64,000 nucleotides of DNA, taken from positions 3,720,001 through 3,784,000 of the forward strand of contig OZ252110.1 of NCBI GenBank assembly GCA_965248545.1, read 5' to 3'. Source of the stretch: Alteromonas_E sp965248545. GTDB taxonomy: Bacteria > Pseudomonadota > Gammaproteobacteria > Enterobacterales > Alteromonadaceae. Position numbers and translations under genes: made by a program. The notes below the pieces were generated by a model that was not told the DNA's origin, ran no database searches, and was given only the letters and a program-made list of their open reading frames with translations. This document shows, piece by piece, positions 34,748-43,128 of the stretch (position 1 is the first letter of the stretch; the number at the start of each line of letters is the position of its first letter).

Positions 34748-36637
34748 TTAATCCTTCGCAAACGTCACTTGTTTTGCTTGCTCAATTGCAGCTTCGGGTT
34801 GATCGGATTTGTGTAGTAGCCAATTGCCCATCACTAAACAATCCATATCGGTCGCGAGAAAACAACGAATTGCATCTGACGGTGAACAAACTGGGGGTTC
34901 GCCGCGGACGTTAAATGACGTATTGATCAACACCGGTGTATCGGTAGAGCGATAAAACCCCTCCAGCAAACGATGCAGCCTTGGGTTCATATCCGCTTCC
35001 ACCGTTTGTAAACGGGCGGAATAATCGATATGTGTGATCGCGGGTAAACTCGAGCGAATTTCATTGACGCGTTTCAAGCCTTCGAAGTCCCCGGCTGATC
35101 GCTGTGTCCGCAGTGACTCAACCACGGGGGCGGTCAACAGCATGTATGGACTGACGCGATCAATTTCAAAATACTGGCTTGCATGCTCAGCCATTACGAT
35201 GGGTGCAAATGGTCTGAATGATTCACGTTGTTTGATCTTCACATTCATTTGACGCTGCATCGACGTGCTGCGTGCATCGCCTAAAATAGATCGATTGCCC
35301 AATGCTCGCGGACCAAACTCCATTCGCCCTTGAAACCAGCCAACGACTTTGTCTTGAGTTAATAGTTGGACGCTTTGTTCGAATAACGCCTCATCTTCCA
35401 GTTCTTGTGCCTGCAGCCCCCACTGTTCTATCGCGCTGCTTATCTGCTCAGTCTCGTAGGCAGGCCCCAAGTAGGCGCCCTGCATCTGATCGTGTGTTTG
35501 TGTATACGTGGGTGCTTGGTCACCATTGCGTGCTTGCTCAAAATGACTAAACCACACCTGCAGCGCTGCGCCCAATGCGCCGCCAGCGTCGCCAGATGCG
35601 GGTTGGATCCATAAGTGCTCAAACCCCGCCTCGCGCATAATTTTTTCATTGGCGACACAATTCAAAGCCACGCCTCCGGCCAAACACAAATGCTCCGAAC
35701 CTGTCAAGGCACGAGCGTGCTTAGCGATTGCAACAACAACCTCTTCGGTGACCACTTGAATCGATCGGGCCAGATCACAATGACGTTGCGTCGGAGTTTC
35801 ATCTGCTGGCAATGGCGGTCCACCAAATAACTGATGAAACTTATCGTTGGTCATCACGCTACCCACTGCGTAGTCGAAATAGCGCATATCTAAACGAAAG
35901 CTACCGTCCGCTTTTATTTCGATCAGGTGTTGTTTAATGTCGTCTACATAACGCGGCTCACCGTATGGCGCTAAGCCCATCAGCTTATATTCGCCAGCAT
36001 TAACTCGGAAACCACAATAATAGGTAAACGCCGAATAAAGCAGACCCAAAGAATGCGGGAAATGAACCTCTTGCAAAGCTTTGAGGGCGTTACCTTTACC
36101 GTGCCAGATACTACTCGTTACCCATTCACCCACACCGTCGAGGCACACCACCGCGGCATCTGCAAAAGGGCTGGGATAATACGCTGATGCTGCATGACTT
36201 TGATGATGCTCAGTGAACAATAGTTCGGGTAGCGGCACGTCTTTAATTGACGTGTAGGTGTCACTATCGTCAACCATGTTAAAGGCAAGCGTGCGCAACT
36301 CTCGACGCAACACACTTTTGAGATACAGCTTTTGCTTCAACCAAATTGGCATCGAACGCAAAAAGCTCATAAACCCCTTCGGTGCATGCGCCAAATACGT
36401 TTCCAACAAGCGCTCGAATTTGAGTAAAGGCTTATCGTAAAACACGATGGCATCGAGCTCTTCAATTGAACAATTGGCCTCTTCTAAGCAATAGCGAATA
36501 GCATCCGCAGGAAAGCCCGGATCGTGCTTGTTGCGGGAAAATCGTTCTTGCTGAGCGGCTGCCACAATATTGCCATCACACACCAAACTGGCAGCGCTGT
36601 CGTGGTAATAAGCCGATATACCAAGGATTCGAATCAT
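34748..36637 (-). CDS. O-carbamoyltransferase (NodU/CmcH/TobZ family)
   Basis: A 629-residue enzyme that would transfer a carbamoyl group from carbamoyl phosphate, through carbamoyl-AMP, to a hydroxyl. The N-terminal Kae1-like domain begins ILGISAYYHDSAAS and has the metal-binding EHHQSHAASAYY. The C-terminal YrdC-like half has FGPRALGNRSILGDAR, RPFAPIV and NTSFNVRGEPPV. The acceptor is unknown: no antibiotic pathway is nearby. The divergent SGNH/TPR genes and co-operonic membrane proteins hint at a surface or lipid-linked acceptor, which is inference. Confidence 0.9.
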   Translation of the reverse strand: MIRILGISAYYHDSAASLVCDGNIVAAAQQERFSRNKHDPGFPADAIRYCLEEANCSIEELDAIVFYDKPLLKFERLLETYLAHAPKGFMSFLRSMPIWLKQKLYLKSVLRRELRTLAFNMVDDSDTYTSIKDVPLPELLFTEHHQSHAASAYYPSPFADAAVVCLDGVGEWVTSSIWHGKGNALKALQEVHFPHSLGLLYSAFTYYCGFRVNAGEYKLMGLAPYGEPRYVDDIKQHLIEIKADGSFRLDMRYFDYAVGSVMTNDKFHQLFGGPPLPADETPTQRHCDLARSIQVVTEEVVVAIAKHARALTGSEHLCLAGGVALNCVANEKIMREAGFEHLWIQPASGDAGGALGAALQVWFSHFEQARNGDQAPTYTQTHDQMQGAYLGPAYETEQISSAIEQWGLQAQELEDEALFEQSVQLLTQDKVVGWFQGRMEFGPRALGNRSILGDARSTSMQRQMNVKIKQRESFRPFAPIVMAEHASQYFEIDRVSPYMLLTAPVVESLRTQRSAGDFEGLKRVNEIRSSLPAITHIDYSARLQTVEADMNPRLHRLLEGFYRSTDTPVLINTSFNVRGEPPVCSPSDAIRCFLATDMDCLVMGNWLLHKSDQPEAAIEQAKQVTFAKD

Positions 36638-36744
36638 TAAAGAAAGGTTAGTTATTAGGTCTTTGCAGCATAATGACCGATTGATAGTTGTTATTCAATC
36701 ATAACGCCATTAACCTAAGCTTTTGAACTTGCTTCAGTTTCGTT

Positions 36745-38475
36745 GTGACCAAAACACGTTCTCATCGCCAAGCCATTTTTACGGGGATCATGATAATGAT
36801 CCCGCTACTCGTGCTCGCTATACTTGAAGGGATACTCAGGCTCTCTGGCTTTGGTCAAGAATACCCCCTGTTCATCGAACCGGCGCAAAAACCGGGTTAC
36901 TTGCAGCCAAACCCCGACATTATTCAACGCTATTTCCACTCGCCAGAGCATGCGCCCAATGTTGCGCCTGACACCTTTTTGTTTCCTCAGCAAAAACCCC
37001 AAGGTGTAATCCGGATAGTTTTGATGGGAGGGTCTTCAGCCGCAGGCTTTCCTTACGGCAGATTCGGGGCGCCCAGCGGTATGTTGCAGCAGATGTTGAA
37101 GATGCGTTACCCCACACAGGACATTGAGGTCATTTCGGTGGCAATGGCCAGTATTAACAGTTACGCGTTACGAGATTTCGCTGCAGAGGTAGCCAATGTT
37201 GAACCCGATGCTGTGCTCATCTACGCGGGCCACAACGAATATTTGGGCGTCATGGGCGTCGGGTCTGTGTATGCTGGTGCCGGTGGTCATTGGGCGAATT
37301 TAGTCTATATGACCCTGCGGGATTTCAGGCTATTCCAATTACTCCAACACCTGTTAATCTCGGCCCCCGAAATACCGGAGGATGCCTCAGGCAGAACCGT
37401 GATGGCGCAAGTCGCCAAGAACAAAAATATTATCCTAGATTCTGATGCTTACACAGCGGGCATCGAACAATTCACGCATAACATGCAAGCGGTTTTAGAG
37501 ACCTTTTCTGCGCATGACATCCCGGTGTTTTTGTCCAACATTGTTTCAAACGAAAAACATCAAAAACCGTTTTCCAGTGCTTCAGAAACAACCGGGATTG
37601 AATGGTCGGCTGATCGTAACTTCGACCGTGCGCAGCGTTTGCTGCGCAATCAAAACTATCCCGAAGCACTCAAATACTTCCAGCGTGCGCGTGATCTAGA
37701 CGGACTAAGATTCAGAGCACCGACGGATTTCAACCCGATCATTGAAAATTTGGCGCGAAATGACAAAGTCACTCTGGTGGATTCAGAAGCTGCGATCCGA
37801 GCCGATACGCCTCACGGTATCATTGGCCTTCGTCACATGTTGGAGCACTTGCACCCTACTGCGAGGGGCTACTATCTGATCGCGCATCAATTTCTCGCAG
37901 CACTGGAACAATCAGAACTGTTTAGCGGTAGCGTGGATAAAACCCAGCAACAAATGTGGGAACTCATTCCGTTGACTGCCGTTGATCACCATTTAGCGCA
38001 ATACAAAGTGAGCCAGTTAACCTCTGACTACCCGTTTACGGAAGAACCTCTGGGCTTCTCTTTACCCCCAATAAACTCTGAAGAAGAGCGTTTTGCACAA
38101 CAGCAGTTCAACGGCGCAGCATGGTTAAATCAGCAGCAGAGTCTGTTGTCCTATTACCAGCAGCAACAGCAATGGCGAGATGCTGCCGTTGTGGCAGGTA
38201 ACCTGTTTGAAGCGCTACAGACGAATCATCAAGCTGCACATGCGGCTGGACAATTGTATCGCCGGGCACAACAACCTGAGCTGGCGTTGTTTCATGCGCG
38301 TAAAGCAGCAGAGCTAGCACCTAATAATACTCAGTACAAAATGAACTATGCGCAGTTATTAGCAGAGCGTGGCGATGTCGAAGCCTCCAAACAGCAGTTA
38401 AAAGCGGTGTTAGACATCAATCCGGATCACGAAAACGCGAAGCATTACTTGGCATTAATGGAGCAACGCGGTTAA
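36745..38475 (+). CDS. SGNH-hydrolase-like membrane protein with TPR region (copy 1)
   Basis: A 576-residue protein, start GTG 36745 with weak ribosome site. A membrane anchor covers residues 12-32. An SGNH-like domain follows: block I GGSSAAG (Ser97), GHNEYLG (Asn164) and block V LEHLHPTARGYY (His370). Glu367 takes the place of the usual Asp of DxxH. The last 150 residues are TPR-like (RRAQQPELALFHARKA, EASKQQLKAVLDINPDH). The active site would face the periplasm; acyl or acetyl ester transfer or hydrolysis is plausible. It is 1 base overlapped with its paralogue and divergent from the carbamoyltransferase. Confidence 0.78.
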   Translation: MTKTRSHRQAIFTGIMIMIPLLVLAILEGILRLSGFGQEYPLFIEPAQKPGYLQPNPDIIQRYFHSPEHAPNVAPDTFLFPQQKPQGVIRIVLMGGSSAAGFPYGRFGAPSGMLQQMLKMRYPTQDIEVISVAMASINSYALRDFAAEVANVEPDAVLIYAGHNEYLGVMGVGSVYAGAGGHWANLVYMTLRDFRLFQLLQHLLISAPEIPEDASGRTVMAQVAKNKNIILDSDAYTAGIEQFTHNMQAVLETFSAHDIPVFLSNIVSNEKHQKPFSSASETTGIEWSADRNFDRAQRLLRNQNYPEALKYFQRARDLDGLRFRAPTDFNPIIENLARNDKVTLVDSEAAIRADTPHGIIGLRHMLEHLHPTARGYYLIAHQFLAALEQSELFSGSVDKTQQQMWELIPLTAVDHHLAQYKVSQLTSDYPFTEEPLGFSLPPINSEEERFAQQQFNGAAWLNQQQSLLSYYQQQQQWRDAAVVAGNLFEALQTNHQAAHAAGQLYRRAQQPELALFHARKAAELAPNNTQYKMNYAQLLAERGDVEASKQQLKAVLDINPDHENAKHYLALMEQRG

Positions 38476-40187
38476 TGGCGGGTAAGCAGCGCAATACGAA
38501 ACTTTTTCAACTCATTGGTTTGAGTATACCGGTTTTATTTTTCATCGTTCTGGAAGCTTCTCTACGGTTGCTTGATGTGGGTGAAGACCATGCGCTATTT
38601 ATCGAAAACCCCGTGCATACCGACTACTTGTTACCCAGGCCAGACGTTATTCAGCGCTACTTTGCGGCAAGTGAAAGCGCCCCGAATGTCACGTTAGAAG
38701 CGAATTTCTTACTCAAACAAAAACCAAGCAACGGGGTCCGCTTTTTTGTGCAAGGCGGATCGACTGCTGCGGGATACCCCTACGGTTTAGGCGCTTCTAT
38801 CGCGGGTATGCTCGGTCAACGGTTAAAACCGTCCTTGCCAAACAAACATGTCGAGGTCGTCAATACTGCTCTGTCTGCCGTGAATTCATTCACTCTACTC
38901 GACCTTGCTGACGATATTATCGAGCAGCAACCTGACGCCGTACTAATTTACGCTGGTCACAATGAATACCTGGGTATTTTGGGCGTAGGCTCAAACTTCA
39001 CCCTTGGCAGCAATTATTGGCTGACCCGCAGTATGCTGTGGCTGAAAGACTTGCGCTTGTATCAATTGCTACAAGGGTTGGTTTACGCGCTTAAGCAAAA
39101 CCCAGCAGAGGCGAACAGCGCTGAGCGTGAGCGCAGAACCGTGATGTCTCAGGTAGCAAAACACAAAAACATTGAGTTCGAGTCTGAACTGTACGATTTG
39201 GGCTTACAGCAATTTAAACGCAACATGAAAGCGTTGCTGGATAAATACGCTGCGGCAGGGGTACCGGTATTCCTTGCCACCATTGGCGCCAACTTGAAGG
39301 ATCATGCACCATTTGAAAGCACCCCAATACCTGTTGCGTTTGCTGAACAGTTGCCGCAGGCCAACAATCGCCAAGCGCTCGAAAGCCTCTCCACTCAGTG
39401 GTTCGAATCCACTTCGGCAGATTTACACTTTCAGTTAGGCTCAGCGCTTTACGCAGTAGGTAGTCATGCACAGGCAAAACGACATTTTATACTGGCCAAG
39501 CAACATGATTTATTGCGTTTTAGAGCCCCAGAGGCCATCAATTCGATCATCCGAGCGTTGACTGAACGCGATAATGTCTATTTAGTCGAAGCCGAACAAA
39601 GACTCGCTCAACGCAGCCCAACGGAAATTATCGGTAATAACGTGATGCTCGAGCATCTTCATCCGAATGTGGAAGGTTACTTTGTGATCGCAGACAGTTT
39701 CTATGCGGCTATGCAAACGTCAGGCGTGTTCAAACCATGGCAATCGGTGCCAATTGACACAGCGTGGCGCAATCGACCAATGCTGCCCGCCGAGGAGTAT
39801 TTTGGTTACGCGAGTGTACTCACGCTCATGTCTGACTATCCGTTTCAAGACGCTCCACAACCCGTGCGACTGCCTCAACCGGCAGATTGGCAACAACAAC
39901 TCGGTCGGCAGCAATTTGAAAAACGAATTGACTGGCTTACGATGGCGAAGCGCTCCGCGGAGCGATATGAACAAACGAATAACATTCACATGTGGCTAAA
40001 AACGCTGCAATTAATCGCTGACGCTCTGCCCCACGATCCCCTCGCGAATGTAACAATTGGCGAACGGTTATACATGCAAAAACGCTACCCTGAAGCACTA
40101 CACTACTTGCTTCGTGCACAACGCGCCGGCAGCGTTGGTAACGACCTTACCCAAATGATTGAAGTAGCCCAACGACGAACACAGTGA
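38475..40187 (+). CDS. SGNH-hydrolase-like membrane protein with TPR region (copy 2)
   Basis: A 570-residue paralogue of the preceding protein with the same layout: membrane anchor (residues 11-31), GGSTAAG (Ser96), an identical YAGHNEYLG, and MLEHLHPNVEGYF with the same Glu-for-Asp change. Outside these blocks the two copies differ widely, so the duplication is old. The start ATG shares its A with the stop of copy 1 (TAATG). A short TPR-like segment ends the protein. The two products may form a heteromer, which is inference. Confidence 0.78.
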   Translation: MAGKQRNTKLFQLIGLSIPVLFFIVLEASLRLLDVGEDHALFIENPVHTDYLLPRPDVIQRYFAASESAPNVTLEANFLLKQKPSNGVRFFVQGGSTAAGYPYGLGASIAGMLGQRLKPSLPNKHVEVVNTALSAVNSFTLLDLADDIIEQQPDAVLIYAGHNEYLGILGVGSNFTLGSNYWLTRSMLWLKDLRLYQLLQGLVYALKQNPAEANSAERERRTVMSQVAKHKNIEFESELYDLGLQQFKRNMKALLDKYAAAGVPVFLATIGANLKDHAPFESTPIPVAFAEQLPQANNRQALESLSTQWFESTSADLHFQLGSALYAVGSHAQAKRHFILAKQHDLLRFRAPEAINSIIRALTERDNVYLVEAEQRLAQRSPTEIIGNNVMLEHLHPNVEGYFVIADSFYAAMQTSGVFKPWQSVPIDTAWRNRPMLPAEEYFGYASVLTLMSDYPFQDAPQPVRLPQPADWQQQLGRQQFEKRIDWLTMAKRSAERYEQTNNIHMWLKTLQLIADALPHDPLANVTIGERLYMQKRYPEALHYLLRAQRAGSVGNDLTQMIEVAQRRTQ

Positions 40188-40276
40188 TCGCAGATAAGCT
40201 TCTGTATATTGTGATCGGTATTGTGTTTTAAGTACTATCAACAACAGCAAAACAATAACAATATGATGGAGCACGT

Positions 40277-41437
40277 ATGCCGATTCGATCCACTCTATTC
40301 GCTTGTGTCACGACTGTCTCGCTTGGATTAAGTAGCGCCGCTTTTGGGGACAATGAAGGGCCCTATTATCCAGACAAACACGATTGGACAATGAAAAGCC
40401 CGCAGAGCCAGGGGCTTGACCCAGACCGAATTCAACAAGCTGTAGATTTTGCGCTTGAGCATGAATACAGCGGTGACAAGGACCTGCGTATTGCTATTTT
40501 AAAAGGCTTCGCTCATGAGCCATTCCACGAAATATTGGGCCCTACCCGCAAACGCGGTGCCCCAGCAGGGATGATATTGAAAAATGGTTACATCGTGGCT
40601 GGCTGGGGCGATCTCGACCGGGTAGATATGACGTTCAGTGTTACCAAGAGTTACTTATCAACAGTTGCCGGCGTCGCCATCCAACAAGGTTTGATTCAAG
40701 ACGTGGATGACAAACTAGCCGACTACGTTTGGGATGGTACTTTCGCAGGCGAGCACAATAGCCAGGTAACCTGGCGCCAGTTACTTGATCAATCATCGGA
40801 TTGGAGCGGAGAGCTATTCGGGATCAAAGATTGGGCGGATCGGCCACCTAAAGAAGGTGGCTTAGATGACTGGAAATATCGCGCATTGAATACGCCTGGC
40901 ACTGTGATGGAATACAACGATGTACGCGTAAATTTGCTCGCTTACTCATTGTTACAAGTGCTACGCAAGCCGCTTCCTCAAGCGCTAAAGCAACATGTTA
41001 TGGATCCGATTGGCGCGTCGACAACATGGCGTTGGTACGGCTATGACCATGCTTGGGTTAATGTTGATGGCCAAAAGATGCAAAGCGTAACCGGCGGTGG
41101 ACACTCCGGTGGCGGTGTCTTTGTTTCTACCTACGATCAAGCTCGCTTTGGTTTACTCTTTTCCCGTGATGGCCAATGGCAAGGACAACAAATCATTGAG
41201 CCAGGCTGGATTGACCAAGCAACAGCGCCTTCAACACCAAACCCAAGCTATGGTTTTATGTGGTGGGTAAATCAAGGAGAAAGGAAATGGCCAACGGTCG
41301 ATAACCCTGACCTATTCTACGCTGCAGGGTTCGGTGGTAACTTTATCGTAATTGACCAAGAGCGCGATCTAGTGCTGGTAACGCGCTGGTTAGAACCACG
41401 CATGATTGGCGAGATGGCGGCGTTGGTGTTTAATTAA
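40277..41437 (+). CDS. Serine hydrolase, class C beta-lactamase fold
   Basis: A 386-residue exported protein with a signal peptide (cleavage near SSAAFG). The SxxK motif is S121-V-T-K124, the Tyr of the YxN-like motif is Y213 in MEYNDVRVN, and GGGHSGGGV takes the place of the KTG box. This form recalls 6-aminohexanoate-dimer hydrolase and EstB-type esterases more than true beta-lactamases. GGAG lies eight bases before ATG 40277. It stands alone in a gap between the SGNH genes and the minus-strand accessory block. Substrate unknown. Confidence 0.85.
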   Translation: MPIRSTLFACVTTVSLGLSSAAFGDNEGPYYPDKHDWTMKSPQSQGLDPDRIQQAVDFALEHEYSGDKDLRIAILKGFAHEPFHEILGPTRKRGAPAGMILKNGYIVAGWGDLDRVDMTFSVTKSYLSTVAGVAIQQGLIQDVDDKLADYVWDGTFAGEHNSQVTWRQLLDQSSDWSGELFGIKDWADRPPKEGGLDDWKYRALNTPGTVMEYNDVRVNLLAYSLLQVLRKPLPQALKQHVMDPIGASTTWRWYGYDHAWVNVDGQKMQSVTGGGHSGGGVFVSTYDQARFGLLFSRDGQWQGQQIIEPGWIDQATAPSTPNPSYGFMWWVNQGERKWPTVDNPDLFYAAGFGGNFIVIDQERDLVLVTRWLEPRMIGEMAALVFN

Positions 41438-41613
41438 GGGTACAGGTCTTAGAGGCCTGAACTGATGTCAATTCTTTAACTCTTCTATAGGTATAGGACG
41501 TATACTTCTTCTGATGACTGAGTCTAGCTCTTTCATCAAAAATGCTGTGGCCAATCAAATCGACATAAATCAACAAAGCAAACTTAACTGAAGGTATTTA
41601 AACCACCAAAAAA

Positions 41614-43104
41614 CTAACGAATGTAAGGAATCTGAAACTTGTTCGACTTAACCACAACAAGTAGCCCTAAGTACAAAACAAAAAACCAACCTATAGAGCC
41701 TCCACTACTTTCCTGATTTTCGTCGAAAGAGTTTTGATTTGATGACCTACTGGGATCTAGTGGGAACGCATCACTGCTATCATCAACGCCGTCATTATCG
41801 TCATCAGGATCCGCATTATTACCGATACCATCACCGTCGGTATCAACGGATTCTGTTGGGTCTAGTGGGAACGCATCACTGCTATCATTAACACCGTCAT
41901 TATCGTCATCAGGATCCGCATTATTACCTATGCCATCACCGTCAGTATCAACGGATTCTGTTGAGTCTAGTGGGAATGCATCACTACTATCATTAACACC
42001 GTCATTATCGTCATCAGGGTCCGCATTGTTACCGATACCATCACCGTCAGTATCAACAGATTCATTCGGGTCTAATGGGAATGCATCACTACTATCTTCA
42101 ACACCGTCATTATCGTCATCAGGATCCGCATTATTACCTATGCCATCACCGTCAGTATCAACAGATTCTGTTGGGTCCAATGGAAATGCATCACTGTCAT
42201 CATCGACCCCATCATTGTCATCATCAGTATCTGCATTATTTCCTATTCCGTCACCGTCAGTATCAACAGATTCTGTTGGGTCCAATGGAAATGCATCACT
42301 GTCGTCATCGACACCATCATTGTCGTCATCAGTATCAATACAATTTAACAGCCCATCAGCATCGCTATCTAGTTCGCAGCCCAAAACACGAAATGCCATT
42401 AAGCTTTCGGTGCCACCGAGAATTAAATCGTCATAAACGTAGATGTTATTTATCCTTCCATCATGTGGGACATCTACCGCCCTTACAATCAAACCTGATG
42501 GTTCTCTTACAAAAATTGAAAAAGCTTCTGAACCATTTGCAATTAACATGTTTCTTAGGACTGCGCTAGAATTGATTGAAAGAGCAACACTGCCCTCTTG
42601 TTGAACTGGAGTTGCATCAAAAGAGCCAGCAAAAACTATTTTATTTTCTTCAATGACAAACTCATATAGCCGCCCAGTCGCGTTGTCAGATACAATTAAC
42701 GATTGATCCCAATAATCAATATCGACAATGTTCACAAAACCCTCTGAATTAGAAAACTCTTGGGAAACATTCAACAATCTAAATGAATCAATCAGTTCCC
42801 ATTCGTCCAAATGGTTTTTTCCTATCAACGCCAAATTAGAGCTGTCAGCGGCTAAAATATAGTCCTGAATCTGCAATAGATGTTGAACAGCTCCATTATT
42901 ACCGACAAAAACATCTGATAAGTCTAACCTTAAATATGTTTCAGCATTTTGAATGGTTGCAACATCCACATACCAAATCGACCTATCTAAGCCTGTCGCA
43001 TAAAAATAGTTTTCTTTGATAAAACATTTACGACCGCTTACTTCGGCTGGAGGTCGTCCGGGATACTCACCATCATAAACTAGATCATCAGAGTCAGTAC
43101 TCAA
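41614..43104 (-). CDS. 3' part of a split GlyGly-CTERM surface protein: TSP3 calcium repeats
   Basis: A 496-codon open stretch beginning at a TTG (43104) that has no signal peptide. It is in the same frame as the gene ending at 43128; only one TGA and seven codons (IGYFVWQ) lie between them. The first 240 residues look like part of a beta-propeller. Then come six Asp-rich thrombospondin type 3-like calcium-binding modules, and a C-terminus GGSIGWFFVLYLGLLVVV plus lysine, typical of GlyGly-CTERM, the rhombosortase sorting tail. Such a tail needs an N-terminal signal peptide, which the upstream part supplies. Probably the 3' half of one interrupted gene. Confidence 0.75.
   Translation of the reverse strand: MSTDSDDLVYDGEYPGRPPAEVSGRKCFIKENYFYATGLDRSIWYVDVATIQNAETYLRLDLSDVFVGNNGAVQHLLQIQDYILAADSSNLALIGKNHLDEWELIDSFRLLNVSQEFSNSEGFVNIVDIDYWDQSLIVSDNATGRLYEFVIEENKIVFAGSFDATPVQQEGSVALSINSSAVLRNMLIANGSEAFSIFVREPSGLIVRAVDVPHDGRINNIYVYDDLILGGTESLMAFRVLGCELDSDADGLLNCIDTDDDNDGVDDDSDAFPLDPTESVDTDGDGIGNNADTDDDNDGVDDDSDAFPLDPTESVDTDGDGIGNNADPDDDNDGVEDSSDAFPLDPNESVDTDGDGIGNNADPDDDNDGVNDSSDAFPLDSTESVDTDGDGIGNNADPDDDNDGVNDSSDAFPLDPTESVDTDGDGIGNNADPDDDNDGVDDSSDAFPLDPSRSSNQNSFDENQESSGGSIGWFFVLYLGLLVVVKSNKFQIPYIR
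41752..42336 (-). repeat. 105-bp tandem repeats encoding TSP3-like calcium-binding modules
   Basis: A 105-bp unit (35 residues) recurs nearly identically: six copies of the DDDNDGV/DAFPLDP module joined by five SVDTDGDGIGNN linkers. For example the same sequence recurs from 41761 to 41866. High DNA identity between units suggests recent expansion or gene conversion and makes copy number likely to vary. Confidence 0.9.
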
Positions 43105-43125
43105 TTGCCAAACAAAGTAACCTAT

Positions 43126-43128
43126 TCA
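43126..43128 (-). other. In-frame TGA splitting the GlyGly-CTERM gene
   Basis: This single stop separates two long open frames that are in the same phase and complementary in content: signal peptide and propeller before it, calcium repeats and sorting tail after it. No second lesion is visible on either side. Confidence 0.8.

Noticed and set aside
40277..41437. Antibiotic-resistance beta-lactamase
   Set aside because: The SxxK and Tyr motifs also belong to esterases and peptidases, and the KTG box is replaced by an HSG-type motif.
41752..42336. Regular tandem repeats that could suggest a CRISPR array
   Set aside because: The 105-bp units are contiguous, coding and in frame, with no spacers and no cas genes nearby.
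41930..42569. Two long plus-strand open frames rich in Ser/Pro and in His/Tyr
   Set aside because: They are antisense shadows of the Asp-rich calcium repeats; the periodic sequence keeps other frames open and there is no ribosome site.
43126..43128. TGA as a selenocysteine codon
   Set aside because: The surroundings do not align with any selenoprotein active site, no SECIS-like hairpin was recognised just after it, and a nonsense change is simpler.
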